A DNA stretch of 64,000 bases from Deinococcus sonorensis KR-87. Lineage in GTDB: Bacteria; Deinococcota; Deinococci; Deinococcales; Deinococcaceae. Shown here in pieces: positions 26,200 to 34,192 of this stretch. The translations under genes and the position numbers were made by a program. Every line of letters begins with the position of its first letter. Positions within the stretch are counted from its first letter, which is position 1. The stretch covers positions 1,021,501-1,085,500 of the forward strand of contig NZ_CP158299.1 of the NCBI RefSeq assembly GCF_040256395.1, written 5' to 3'. The notes beneath the pieces are model-generated. The model was not told the origin of the DNA, did not search any database, and worked only from the letters and a program-made list of their open reading frames with translations.

Positions 26200-27546
26200 T
26201 CAGTCGGCGGCGACCGGGGCCTTCAGCATCTCGTCCACCAGGGCCAGCGCCTCCTCGTAGACGTCCAGGCCGTGGTCCAGCTCTTCTTTCATCACCACCA
26301 GCGGCGGGCAGACCCACAGGAAGTTGAAGCGGCTGTAGGCGTACACGTGCTTGCTGCGCAGGTAGGCGGCCAGCCGGCCCATCTCCGGCGAGGTGCCGTT
26401 GAAGGGCGCCAGCGGCTCCTTGGTGGCCTTGTCCTTCACCAGTTCCAGCACGCTGAACAGCCCGATGTAGCGCACGTCGCCCACGCAGGCGTACTTCTGT
26501 TTCATGGCCTCCAGCCGCTCGCCCAGGTGCCGGCCCATCTCCAGGGTGTGCTCGAAGAGGCGCTCCTCCTCGTACACCTTCAGGTTGGCGATCGCCGCCG
26601 CCAGGCTGACCGGATGCCCGCTGTAGGTCAGGCCGCCCGCGAGGAAGTGGTTCTCGAAGTAGTCCGCGATCTTCTCGTTCACGATCACGGCGCCCAGCGG
26701 CATGTACCCGCTGGTGAGGCCCTTGGCGCAGGTCACGATGTCCGGCACGATGCCGTAGTGCTGGGTGGCCAGCCACTTGCCGGTGCGCCCGAAGCCGCTC
26801 ATCACCTCATCGTCAATCATCAGGATGCCGTACTTGTCCAGCAGCGCCCGCAGGCGTGGGTAGTAGCTGTCCGGTGGAATCAGCAGGCCGTTGCTGCCAG
26901 TGATGCCCTCCACCAGCATCGCCGCGATGGTGTGCGGCCCCTCCATCTGAATCACTTCCTCAATGTGGGTGATGCAGCCGTCCTCCCAGGCCTCGGCCGT
27001 GCCGCCCATGGGCGGGCGGTACATGTACGGATCAAAGACCCGCACGATGCCGGGGATGCCCGGCTCCACCGGCCAGCGGCGCGGGTCACCCGAAGCGCTC
27101 ATGCTGCCCATGGTGGCCCCGTGGTAGCTGCGGTAGCGGGTGATGATCTTGTCGCGGCCGGTGTAGAGCTTGGCCATCTTGATGGCGTTCTCGTTGGCCT
27201 CGCTGCCGCCCAGCGTGAAGAAGCTCTTGGCCAGCCCCGTCACCTCCGCGAGCTTCTTGCCCAGCTCGGCGCGCACGTCGGTGGCAAAGCTGGGGCCGGC
27301 GAAGCACATCTGGTCCACCTGATCCTTGATCGCCTGCAGCACCTTGGGGTGCTGGTGCCCCACGTTGATGTTGATCAGCTGACTGGAGAAGTCCAGCCAG
27401 GTGTTTCCATCACCGTCGTAGAAGTGGCTGCCCTTGCCGCCCACCATGTGAATCGGGTTGGCCTGCTGCTGCACGCTCCACGAGAACAGGGTGTAGTCGC
27501 GATTGTCCTGAATGACCGCTTTGCTGTCTGGATGCGCTTCCGGCAT
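26200..27546 (-). CDS. Class III PLP aminotransferase (omega-amino acid/beta-alanine type)
   Basis: 448 residues. PLP-fold blocks: FTLGGSEANENAIKMAK, RYRSYHGATMGSMSASGD, the Asp motif MIDDEVMSGFGRTGK and the PLP lysine in CAKGLTSGYMPLGAV. It most likely moves the amino group of beta-alanine (and beta-aminoisobutyrate) to pyruvate or 2-oxoglutarate, giving the semialdehyde used by MmsA just downstream. Relatives use taurine or 4-aminobutyrate, so the substrate rests on context. AGGAGG lies 8 nt before the ATG. Confidence 0.88.
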   Translation of the reverse strand: MPEAHPDSKAVIQDNRDYTLFSWSVQQQANPIHMVGGKGSHFYDGDGNTWLDFSSQLININVGHQHPKVLQAIKDQVDQMCFAGPSFATDVRAELGKKLAEVTGLAKSFFTLGGSEANENAIKMAKLYTGRDKIITRYRSYHGATMGSMSASGDPRRWPVEPGIPGIVRVFDPYMYRPPMGGTAEAWEDGCITHIEEVIQMEGPHTIAAMLVEGITGSNGLLIPPDSYYPRLRALLDKYGILMIDDEVMSGFGRTGKWLATQHYGIVPDIVTCAKGLTSGYMPLGAVIVNEKIADYFENHFLAGGLTYSGHPVSLAAAIANLKVYEEERLFEHTLEMGRHLGERLEAMKQKYACVGDVRYIGLFSVLELVKDKATKEPLAPFNGTSPEMGRLAAYLRSKHVYAYSRFNFLWVCPPLVVMKEELDHGLDVYEEALALVDEMLKAPVAAD

Positions 27547-27558
27547 GACTGACCCTCC

Positions 27559-27576
27559 TGAGTGAAGATGAACTCA
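27559..27576. promoter_or_regulatory. Candidate operator downstream of the aminotransferase promoter
   Basis: TGAGT, 8 nt, ACTCA, adjoining the -10 box on its downstream side and covering the expected start site. Confidence 0.4.
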
Positions 27577-27606
27577 AGTGTAGTTTTTGCCGTGCTGGAG
27601 CGGCAA
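27577..27606 (-). promoter_or_regulatory. Promoter of the aminotransferase-mmsA operon
   Basis: TTGCCG (27606-27601), 18 nt, TACACT (27582-27577), about 31 nt before the ATG. Confidence 0.55.
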
Positions 27607-27639
27607 GAGACAGTGTGTCCAGTTGAGCACCGGCCGGCG

Positions 27640-28136
27640 TCAGGGCGCGTCGTCCAGCATGGCCTCGATGATGCGTCTGGATGCTGCCGCGATGGTCGGG
27701 CCGGTGTGCTGCGCGTACGGCAGCGCGATCAGGGCCACCGACAGCGCCCAGCCGCATCCGCAGGGCAAGGCCACGCTCGGGCCACAGGCCGGATCTCCGA
27801 CGTTCAGCCCGCCAAAGTCGAGCACGGTTGCAGGTCGTCGTGTCCCCACACCGGAGCGGTCAAGACCGTGGTGAAGGCGCAGGTGACCTCGTCGCGCTCG
27901 GCCAGGAACGCGGCCCGAAGGCAGGCGGCGGTTCGGCTGGCGCTTCCAGCCCCTGCAATGCCCTTGGAACCTTTGCCAGCAGCCGATACATCACGCCACC
28001 CCGGCTCAGGTCCTGGCCACCAGTCGGAGCCAGTTGCGGCAGCCCGCGCTGGGGAGTTTCGGCAGCCGCAGGCGAGGGCATCGCCCAGCCGGAACAGCGT
28101 GTGGTCGGTGCCGCTGGAGGGCGCCGGCGACGCCAC
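27640..28136 (-). pseudogene. Possible decayed gene between aminotransferase and PucR regulator
   Basis: The 577 bp from about 27607 to 28183 have no intact gene. Fragments of coding-like - strand sequence occur in different frames. One (27804-28136) contains TDHTLFRLGDALACG and AAFLAERDEVTCAFTTV. Another (27640-27849) ends ALSVALIALPYAQHTGPTIA, then ASRRIIEAMLDDAP. The last fragment loosely resembles the C-terminal end of an IclR effector domain, but I cannot identify a parent family. Frame changes would be needed to join the pieces, which suggests a remnant. Confidence 0.3.
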
Positions 28137-28183
28137 CAGTCGTCCCGACGAAGGCGGCCGCCTCCATCAACCAGCCTGCCCAT

Positions 28184-28936
28184 TCAGGGCTGTTCCGGCG
28201 GGCGGGCCGCTGGTTGACGCTTGACCTCGCTGGCCTCGCTGCGGTTGAGTTCCAGCGCCAGATGCAGCGCGAGCTGACGGCGATGGTCGCTGAGGTCACC
28301 CAGCATGCCCCTGAGCTGCTCCATGCGGTAGTACACCGTCTGCCGGCGCACCCCCAGCCGCCGTGCCGACTCGGCCACGTTGAAGTTGCTGTGCAGCAGC
28401 GCTTCCAGCGTCCCGATCAGGGTGGCGCGCGGGCGGGCGGGCAGGGCGAGCAGCGGTCCCAGCTGCGTCTGCAGGAAGGCGAGGCTGCGCCCGGTCTCCG
28501 CCAGGGCGTCCAGCAGCGGGGCCAGGGTACCCTCCAGCGGTGTGCTGCCCTGGTGCAGGATGCGGGCGTGGGCGGCGCGGGTCAGCTGCGCGAAGCTGAC
28601 TTCCTGCCGGAACACGATCAGCGGAAAGTCGTAGAGGCGGGCCGCACTGAGCAGGGCGGGCGGCACCTCCGGCACCCGCACCAGTTCCAGTACCAGTCCA
28701 TGCGCACCGCCCTCGGCCAGCGACCGCAGATAGCTGTCCTGCTCCTGGGCGCTGGCGCGCGACAGTTCGGTGCCGGTGCTGATCAGCAGCTCACCGCCCG
28801 ACAGGAAGCGGGCCGCGTCCATCACCTCGCTGACGTGCGTCCAGGTGACCGGCTGATCCAGCTGGGCCTGACCGCTCAGCACCTCCGAGCCGGCAAAGGC
28901 CGGCAGAGTCAGCAGTTCGGAGAGAGTGGGCAGCAT
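28184..28936 (-). CDS. Short PucR-like transcriptional regulator
   Basis: 250 residues. The N-terminal PucR domain (about 1-125: LPTLSELLTLPAFAGSEVLS, FLSGGELLISTG, RLYDFPLIVFRQEVSFAQL) and a C-terminal HTH_30 domain (NFNVAESARRLGVRRQTVYY, RMEQLRGMLGDL) are clear. The GGDEF-like middle domain of full PucR/CdaR proteins is missing; only about 60 residues link the ends. Usual length is near 500, so this is a compact variant rather than a broken gene, as the frame is intact. GGAG precedes the ATG. PucR proteins control purine and related catabolism, so it may regulate the pyrimidine operon. Confidence 0.85.
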   Translation of the reverse strand: MLPTLSELLTLPAFAGSEVLSGQAQLDQPVTWTHVSEVMDAARFLSGGELLISTGTELSRASAQEQDSYLRSLAEGGAHGLVLELVRVPEVPPALLSAARLYDFPLIVFRQEVSFAQLTRAAHARILHQGSTPLEGTLAPLLDALAETGRSLAFLQTQLGPLLALPARPRATLIGTLEALLHSNFNVAESARRLGVRRQTVYYRMEQLRGMLGDLSDHRRQLALHLALELNRSEASEVKRQPAARPPEQP

Positions 28937-28961
28937 CAGGGCTCCGGTGCGGGGTGCAGGA

Positions 28962-29516
28962 TCATGATTGAGGCGACCCCCAGTCGTTCCGACCAATCCT
29001 GATCTGTGGGTTACCGGTCAGAGCAGCGGCAGTGAAATTGTAGAGGAGGGTGCGATCCACACCATCGATAGCTATTTCGTACCTTGTGCCGTCCTTGAGA
29101 GTTAAGACATACATGCTCTCTCTGGTTTTCATTGACATAAGAAGATGTAGAGCAAATTTGCGCTCTTGATCAATCCGTTCAATATTCGCTAGATGGTGTC
29201 TTGAAATTTTTCCAGAGATCCAACTTGCACTAGATAATGTATTATTTTGAATGGTCAGTCGACGCAGTTTTTTAAGAGAGGGAAGAAATACACACACAGT
29301 ATACAAAATAGTAAAAATAATCACAAATACATAAAAATATTTATAGACTTTATCCGGATGTCTTGCTGATTCCACATATACTCTATAAATATTAATATAT
29401 ACTGTGAATATATAAAAAGGTATGCCTATAAAAAACATCCCGTACGCAACTTTCCTTGTAAAACCAACAGAAATTGGTTTTGAAATACCTAGGTTACCTG
29501 ATTGATCACACATCAT
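28962..29516 (-). CDS. AT-rich predicted membrane protein of unknown function
   Basis: 184 residues in a stretch far richer in A and T than the rest of the window, with codons such as AAA, ATA and TTT that neighbours avoid. Two membrane segments are near 25-44 (GMFFIGIPFYIFTVYINIY) and 60-78 (FYVFVIIFTILYTVCVFLP). They are followed by a soluble C-terminal domain with LTLKDGTRYEIAIDGVDR, which could be a PH-like fold. A strong TGGAGG lies before two in-frame ATGs; the first (29516) is used although the spacing is 13 nt. An upstream start at 29567 is possible. Probably acquired by transfer. Confidence 0.6.
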   Translation of the reverse strand: MMCDQSGNLGISKPISVGFTRKVAYGMFFIGIPFYIFTVYINIYRVYVESARHPDKVYKYFYVFVIIFTILYTVCVFLPSLKKLRRLTIQNNTLSSASWISGKISRHHLANIERIDQERKFALHLLMSMKTRESMYVLTLKDGTRYEIAIDGVDRTLLYNFTAAALTGNPQIRIGRNDWGSPQS

Positions 29517-29567
29517 AAAATTTATCACACCTCCATTATTTTTTAGGTAGCAAATAAAGTGATTCAA

Positions 29568-29693
29568 CTAATGAGCAAGGTCTCTCCAGTGTAACAGATG
29601 CTTGTATGGAGAGGTCTAACAGTCGCTACGTCGGTAGATTGCTTCTATTGCTAACTATTTGTGTGGAGCTATTTGTAAGTTATCGCTCATTAG
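29568..29693. repeat. 9-bp inverted repeats around a 108-bp AT-rich segment
   Basis: CTAATGAGC (29568-29576) and GCTCATTAG (29685-29693). The segment lies just upstream of the AT-rich gene. It could be the end of a small mobile element, but no target-site duplication or transposase is visible. The rest of the gap to 29851 has no recognisable gene. Confidence 0.35.
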
Positions 29694-29851
29694 ATTGAAT
29701 ATGGTCTTTACAAAGCTCGACAGCTCTCTGTGGTGGCGTCGCCCAGGTCAAAAGAACCGACCGGCGACGGTGCGAGGACCACCGTCTCAGGCGGAGGATC
29801 GCAGGCAGCTTGGAGCTGCTTCGGCATATGAGGTGGCCCCGAAGTGAAGAC

Positions 29852-31090
29852 TTATTGCCCCTGAATCCACGCCACCGCTTTATCGGCCAGCCGGTCCAGC
29901 GCCTGCACGCTCAGGGCGATGTGCTCCTCCCGCGTGTCCTCAATTTTGTTGTGGCTGATGCCGCGCAGGCTCTGCACGAACAGCATGACGGTTGGCACCC
30001 CCGCGCGCGCGACCTCGGCGGCGTCGTGCAGTGGGCCGCTCGGCAGGCGGTGGCTCCGCTCCGTGACCTCCAGAATGCTCGCGTCGGTGGCCTCGATCAG
30101 CTCCGGATGAAACGGAATCGGCTCGATGTTCCACAGGTACCCGAAATCCACGGTGCAGCCGCCATCGTCGGCGAAGCGCCGGGCGGCGTCCTGGGCGTCC
30201 TGCCACATGGCCGCCAGCCTGTCCGCGTCCAGGTGCCGCTGGTCCAGGGTCAGCTCGCAGGTCTCGACCACGCTGGTCACGATGCCCGGCAGGGTCTTGA
30301 CGCTCCCGATGGTGCACACGCCGCCGTGCCGCTGGGCGATGGTGTAGGTCTCCTGAGCCAGCCGCCCCGCGGCCAGGAAGGCGTCCCGGCGCACGTCCAT
30401 CGGGGTGCTGCCGCTGTGGGCCGCCTGACCGTGGAAGGTGATGGTGTGCCGCTCCACGCCCACCGTGCCCAGCACCGCGCCCAGCGGGAGGTCCAGCCGC
30501 TCCAGCACCGGCCCCTGCTCGATGTGCAGTTCCAGGTAGGCGGCGGCGTTCCGCAACTCGGCGCGCGCGTGTGGCGCGTCGGCCAGCGTCACTCCGATCT
30601 GCGTCAGCGCGTCGCTCAGCGGGATCCCGTCCCGGTCGCGCAGCTTCGCCACCTCCTGCACGTCCAGGTGTCCGCTGGCCGCACTGGAACCGTACAGGCT
30701 GCGTCCGAAGCGTGCGCCTTCCTCATCGGCCCAGTCCACCAGCCGCAGCGTCACGGGCGGGCGGCCGCCGTACTGCTCGTTGAAGCGCCGCAGCACCTCC
30801 AGGCCTGCCAGCACATTCAGGCAGCCGTCCAGCCAGCCGCCGTTCGGCACGCTGTCCAGGTGCCCGCCGATCAGCAGTTCCCGCTCCGAGTCGCCCTTCA
30901 GGGTGGCCCAGTAATTGCCGGCCGGGTCCATGTGCTGCTCCACCGGCAGCTGGTCCAGCCGCTCCTTCAGAAACTGTCGGGCGGCCACCCAGCGGTCGGT
31001 GAAGGCCACCCGCTGGGCGCCCTGGTCGTCACCGGTCAGGTCGCGCAGCGCTTTGAGTTCCTGGATGGTGCGTTGTGGATCGAGGGTCAT
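29852..31090 (-). CDS. Zn-dependent M20 amidohydrolase (beta-ureidopropionase / N-carbamoyl-amino-acid / allantoate amidohydrolase)
   Basis: 412 residues with the metal-binding set of the allantoate amidohydrolase/carbamoylase group: GGHLDSVPNGGWLDGCLNV (the bridging Asp is in WLDGCLNV), DWADEEGARFG, LELHIEQGPVLE and FHGQAAHSGSTPMDVRRDA. The C-terminal His is in RGISHNKIEDT. In this operon its natural substrate is N-carbamoyl-beta-alanine, giving beta-alanine, CO2 and ammonia; the fold equally fits allantoate, whose enzyme is otherwise missing. GGAGG lies 6 nt before ATG 31090. It follows the transporter gene by 152 nt and a hairpin. Confidence 0.88.
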   Translation of the reverse strand: MTLDPQRTIQELKALRDLTGDDQGAQRVAFTDRWVAARQFLKERLDQLPVEQHMDPAGNYWATLKGDSERELLIGGHLDSVPNGGWLDGCLNVLAGLEVLRRFNEQYGGRPPVTLRLVDWADEEGARFGRSLYGSSAASGHLDVQEVAKLRDRDGIPLSDALTQIGVTLADAPHARAELRNAAAYLELHIEQGPVLERLDLPLGAVLGTVGVERHTITFHGQAAHSGSTPMDVRRDAFLAAGRLAQETYTIAQRHGGVCTIGSVKTLPGIVTSVVETCELTLDQRHLDADRLAAMWQDAQDAARRFADDGGCTVDFGYLWNIEPIPFHPELIEATDASILEVTERSHRLPSGPLHDAAEVARAGVPTVMLFVQSLRGISHNKIEDTREEHIALSVQALDRLADKAVAWIQGQ

Positions 31091-31211
31091 GCATTCCTCC
31101 GTGCAGCAGGCGGGCCCTGAACGTGGGCAGGCGGTGCCGCCGTTCAGGGCCTGGGGGTGGCGGTGGAGACGTCTGTGGGCGAGGGCGCTCAGGCCCGAAA
31201 CATTCCAGGCA

Positions 31212-31235
31212 GGCGGGACGCAGAACCGTCCCGCC
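31212..31235 (-). terminator. Hairpin after the substrate-binding-protein gene
   Basis: GGCGGGACG/CGTCCCGCC with a 6-nt loop, 8 nt after the stop. No U tract follows, so it more likely stabilises the upstream mRNA or attenuates than ends transcription. Confidence 0.5.
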
Positions 31236-31242
31236 TCCCGTT

Positions 31243-32313
31243 TTACTTCATCGCCTTTTTGCCGGTGGCCATCTCCCACACGCTGTAGTCCACGGCGCTG
31301 GCGGTGGGGTCGCTCTTCAGGATGCCCAGGCTCTTCAAGAGCGTCACGTTGGCCTTGTAGGTGGCGGGGTCCAGGTAGCCGGCCATGCCCTTGAGGGTGG
31401 GGCCGGCGTTGTAGAGCTTGGCCACTTCGGCCATCTGCCAGGTCTGGTGGCTGCTGGCGCTGCTGCGGCTGCCGGAGCCCTTGCAGGTGTTGCCGCAGTT
31501 GACCAGCACGATGCTCACCGCCTCCTTCTGGTTCTTGACCGCGTAGTTCCAGCCCTTGATGGTGGCGCGCACCAGCCGGGCCGCCACCTCCTTGCCGCTC
31601 AGGCCGCTGCCCTTGAAGTTGCTGCTGGAGAGCGTCCGCTCGGTGCTGAACATCAGGTCTTCCAGCAGGTTGATGCCGTAGTCGGAGGCGTGGAAGATCT
31701 GCAGCTTGTCGAGCGGGTACCCCAGCCCCACGATCTGGTCCACCTCGTTGTAGGTCATGGCCGACACCAGGTCCACCTTGTCGGGGAACACGATGCTCGG
31801 GTCAAACGGGTAGGTGACCGCCTGCACGCTGGGGTTGCTCACGGTGCTGTCCAGGCTGGTGGTCAGGCCGTACTTCTTCAGCAGCGCCACCGCCGGGTAC
31901 TCGTTGCCGCTGGGCCACACGCCCACCCGCTTGCCCTTGAAGTCGGCCGGCCCCTTGAGTCCCTGGCTCTTGAGCGCCACCAGCGTGTACCCGCTCTTCT
32001 GGAACAGCTGCGCGATGTGGACCACCGGAATGCCCTGCTGCCGGGCGGTCAGCAGGTCGGTGATCCAGGTGGTGCCGAAGTCGGCGGTGCCGGTCGCCAC
32101 CGTCTGAATCGGGCTCTGGTCCCCGGTCGGCAGGAACTGCACGTCCAGGCCTTCTGCCTTGTAGTAGCCCTTGGCCTGCGCCACGAAGAAGCCCGCGAAC
32201 TGCGCCTGCGGAAACCATTTCAGCTGGACCTTGACCTGCACGGGGTTCTGGGCGTGGGCGCCCGAGAGGGTCAGGGCGGCGAGCAGGGCGGTCAGGGTGC
32301 TGATGTGCTTCAT
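31243..32313 (-). CDS. NMT1/THI5-type ABC transporter substrate-binding protein
   Basis: 356 residues: signal peptide 1-21 (KHISTLTALLAALTLSGAHA, cut before QNPV), then VQLKWFPQAQFAGFFVAQAK, the hallmark of NMT1-like binding proteins for pyrimidine-type ligands, and NEVDQIVGLG. An unusual CGNTCKGSGSRSS insert near 255-270 carries a Cys pair that could form a disulfide. The protein would capture the ligand outside the membrane for the permeases and ATPase encoded upstream. Pyrimidine or hydantoin uptake is inferred from the operon. GGAGG lies 5 nt before the ATG. Confidence 0.9.
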   Translation of the reverse strand: MKHISTLTALLAALTLSGAHAQNPVQVKVQLKWFPQAQFAGFFVAQAKGYYKAEGLDVQFLPTGDQSPIQTVATGTADFGTTWITDLLTARQQGIPVVHIAQLFQKSGYTLVALKSQGLKGPADFKGKRVGVWPSGNEYPAVALLKKYGLTTSLDSTVSNPSVQAVTYPFDPSIVFPDKVDLVSAMTYNEVDQIVGLGYPLDKLQIFHASDYGINLLEDLMFSTERTLSSSNFKGSGLSGKEVAARLVRATIKGWNYAVKNQKEAVSIVLVNCGNTCKGSGSRSSASSHQTWQMAEVAKLYNAGPTLKGMAGYLDPATYKANVTLLKSLGILKSDPTASAVDYSVWEMATGKKAMK

Positions 32314-32387
32314 AGAAACCTCCGGGTGGAACGGGGTGAAACAGCGGGCGTCGGGCAGGGGGCGTGGCTAGGGCATCGTGGAGCTCC

Positions 32388-33347
32388 TCACCGCGCACGT
32401 CCGGCCCAGCGTTCCAGCAGGTTCACGGCCCCGAAGAACAGGATGCCCACCACACTGGCCAGCACGATGGCGGCCCAGACGATGTCCAGGTTGAAGCGGC
32501 CCACCTCGATCTGAATGCGGAAGCCCAGTCCGTGTCCGTTGGTGCCGAAAAACTCGGCCACGATGGCCGAGATCAGCGCCAGGGTGCTGCCGACCTTGAG
32601 GGCGTTGAACACGAACGGCAGCGCGGTGGGCACCCGCACCTCGCGGAAGGTCTGCAGGGGGGTGGCGGCGTAGGTGTGCATCAGGTCCAGCTGCAGCCGA
32701 TCGGCGCTCTGCAGGCCGCGCACGGTGCCCACCACCACCGGAAACAGCACCGTGATGGCCACCACCAGCATCTTGCTGGGCCACTCCAGCCCCACCGCCT
32801 TGACCACCACCGGAGCCAGCGCCACGATCGGCACGCTGGAGAACAGCGCGGCGTAGGGCAGCACCCCGCGCTCCAGAAAGCGGAAGCGCACCACCAGCAG
32901 CGACAGCAGCAGGCCGCTCAGCGTGCCCACGACAAAGCCCAGCAGCGCCTCCAGCACGAAGGTGTAGAAGGTGTCCTGCAGCAGCACCACCCGGGCATTC
33001 CACAGCGCCGTCACCACCCGGCTGGGCGTGGGGATCAGGCCGGCCGGTACCCCGTAGGCGCGCAGCAGCGCCTCCACCCCCAGCACCGCGATCAGGAAGG
33101 TGAAGGCGGCCGGCAGCACCCGGGCGGCCAGATGCTCGCCCTGCGCCACCGCCCGCACGCCCACCGCGCCGATGGCGGCCAGCGCCAGCACCCCCAGCAG
33201 CCACGGCAGGGGAGAGGCCGGGGCCGCCGCGCTGCGCGCCAGCAGCACACACAGGCCCAGCACCCCCAGCACGCTGAGCGCCAGCAGCAGTGGCCCCCCG
33301 GCGCGGGTGCGGGTCGCCTGCGGCACCGTTATCGTCCGGCTCGCCAC
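32388..33347 (-). CDS. ABC transporter permease, second of pair
   Basis: 319 residues, BPD_transp_1 type. About 8 hydrophobic segments are visible, including two extra N-terminal ones (LLLALSVLGVLGLCVLLARS, LPWLLGVLALAAIGAVGV). The EAA-like loop is GLQSADRLQLDLMHTYAA through PLQTFREVRVPTALP. The GTG start at 33347 lies inside the end of the preceding permease gene (19-nt overlap). The frame is open further upstream, but that sequence lies over the other permease and is not real. Confidence 0.87.
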   Translation of the reverse strand: MASRTITVPQATRTRAGGPLLLALSVLGVLGLCVLLARSAAAPASPLPWLLGVLALAAIGAVGVRAVAQGEHLAARVLPAAFTFLIAVLGVEALLRAYGVPAGLIPTPSRVVTALWNARVVLLQDTFYTFVLEALLGFVVGTLSGLLLSLLVVRFRFLERGVLPYAALFSSVPIVALAPVVVKAVGLEWPSKMLVVAITVLFPVVVGTVRGLQSADRLQLDLMHTYAATPLQTFREVRVPTALPFVFNALKVGSTLALISAIVAEFFGTNGHGLGFRIQIEVGRFNLDIVWAAIVLASVVGILFFGAVNLLERWAGRAR

Positions 33348-34192
33348 GGGGTCACCAGCCTCTCGGCCAGGCCCACCAGGCCCACCAGCACCACGCCCAG
33401 CACCGCGCCGTAGATCATGATGGTCCACAGCGCGATGGTGTCGCTGGCCCGCGAGTTCTCGGCCAGCATCTTGCCCAGGCCCACGAAGCTGATGGTGCTG
33501 ATCTCGGCCACGATGCTGCCCACCAGCGCCGCCGTGACCGCCACCTTCAGCGCCGTGAACAGGTACGGCAGGCTGGCCGGCAGGCGCAGGGTGCGGAAGG
33601 TCTGGGCCGAGGTGGCGCTGTAGGTCTGCATCAGGTCCAGCTGCAGGGCGTCCGGGCTGCGCAGGCCCCGGCTCATGCCCACCGCCACCGGAAAGAAGGC
33701 GATGTATGCCGCGATGATGGCCTTGGGCAGAAAGCCCTGCACCCCGTACTGGCCCAGCAGCACCGCCAGCATCGGGGCGATGGCCACGATCGGCACCGTC
33801 TGGGACGCCACCAGCCACGGCAGCGTGGCGCGCTCGAAGCTGCGGCTGGCCACCAGCAGCACCGCCAGCAGCAGGCCCACCCCGGTGGCCAGCACCAGTC
33901 CCAGCAGCGTCTCGCCGCCCGTCACCGCCGCGTTGTACGGCACCGACAGCGGCGAGGTCAGCGGCAGGCTGAGGGTGCGGAAGCCGGCGCCCAGCTGAGC
34001 CGGGGCCGGCAGCACCGGGTTTCTCAGCTGGGTGGCGCAGGCCAGCGCCGTCTTGCAGTCGAGTTCCGCGCCGCTCGCCAGCGTCCGGGCCGCCGGCCCC
34101 ACGTTGGCCCACAGCATCAGCGGCCAGTACAGCGCCACGGCCAGCACCGCCACCACCAGCATCGGGAGCAGGTTGCTGCGCAGGGTGGTCAC
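33329..34192 (-). CDS. ABC transporter permease, first of pair
   Basis: 287 residues, BPD_transp_1 fold. The N-terminal membrane helix is LPMLVVAVLAVALYWPLMLW. An extracytoplasmic loop with two Cys (ELDCKTALACATQ) follows, then the core with the EAA-like loop GLRSPDALQLDLMQTYSA through AQTFRTLRLPASLP. The two permeases share this loop sequence and form a likely heterodimer. GTG 34192 overlaps the ATPase stop by GTGA. Confidence 0.87.
   Translation of the reverse strand: MTTLRSNLLPMLVVAVLAVALYWPLMLWANVGPAARTLASGAELDCKTALACATQLRNPVLPAPAQLGAGFRTLSLPLTSPLSVPYNAAVTGGETLLGLVLATGVGLLLAVLLVASRSFERATLPWLVASQTVPIVAIAPMLAVLLGQYGVQGFLPKAIIAAYIAFFPVAVGMSRGLRSPDALQLDLMQTYSATSAQTFRTLRLPASLPYLFTALKVAVTAALVGSIVAEISTISFVGLGKMLAENSRASDTIALWTIMIYGAVLGVVLVGLVGLAERLVTPWRAGR

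Noticed and set aside
29568..29693. 9-bp inverted repeats as an insertion sequence
   Set aside because: No transposase, no target-site duplication, and only about 108 bp between the arms; kept only as a repeat.
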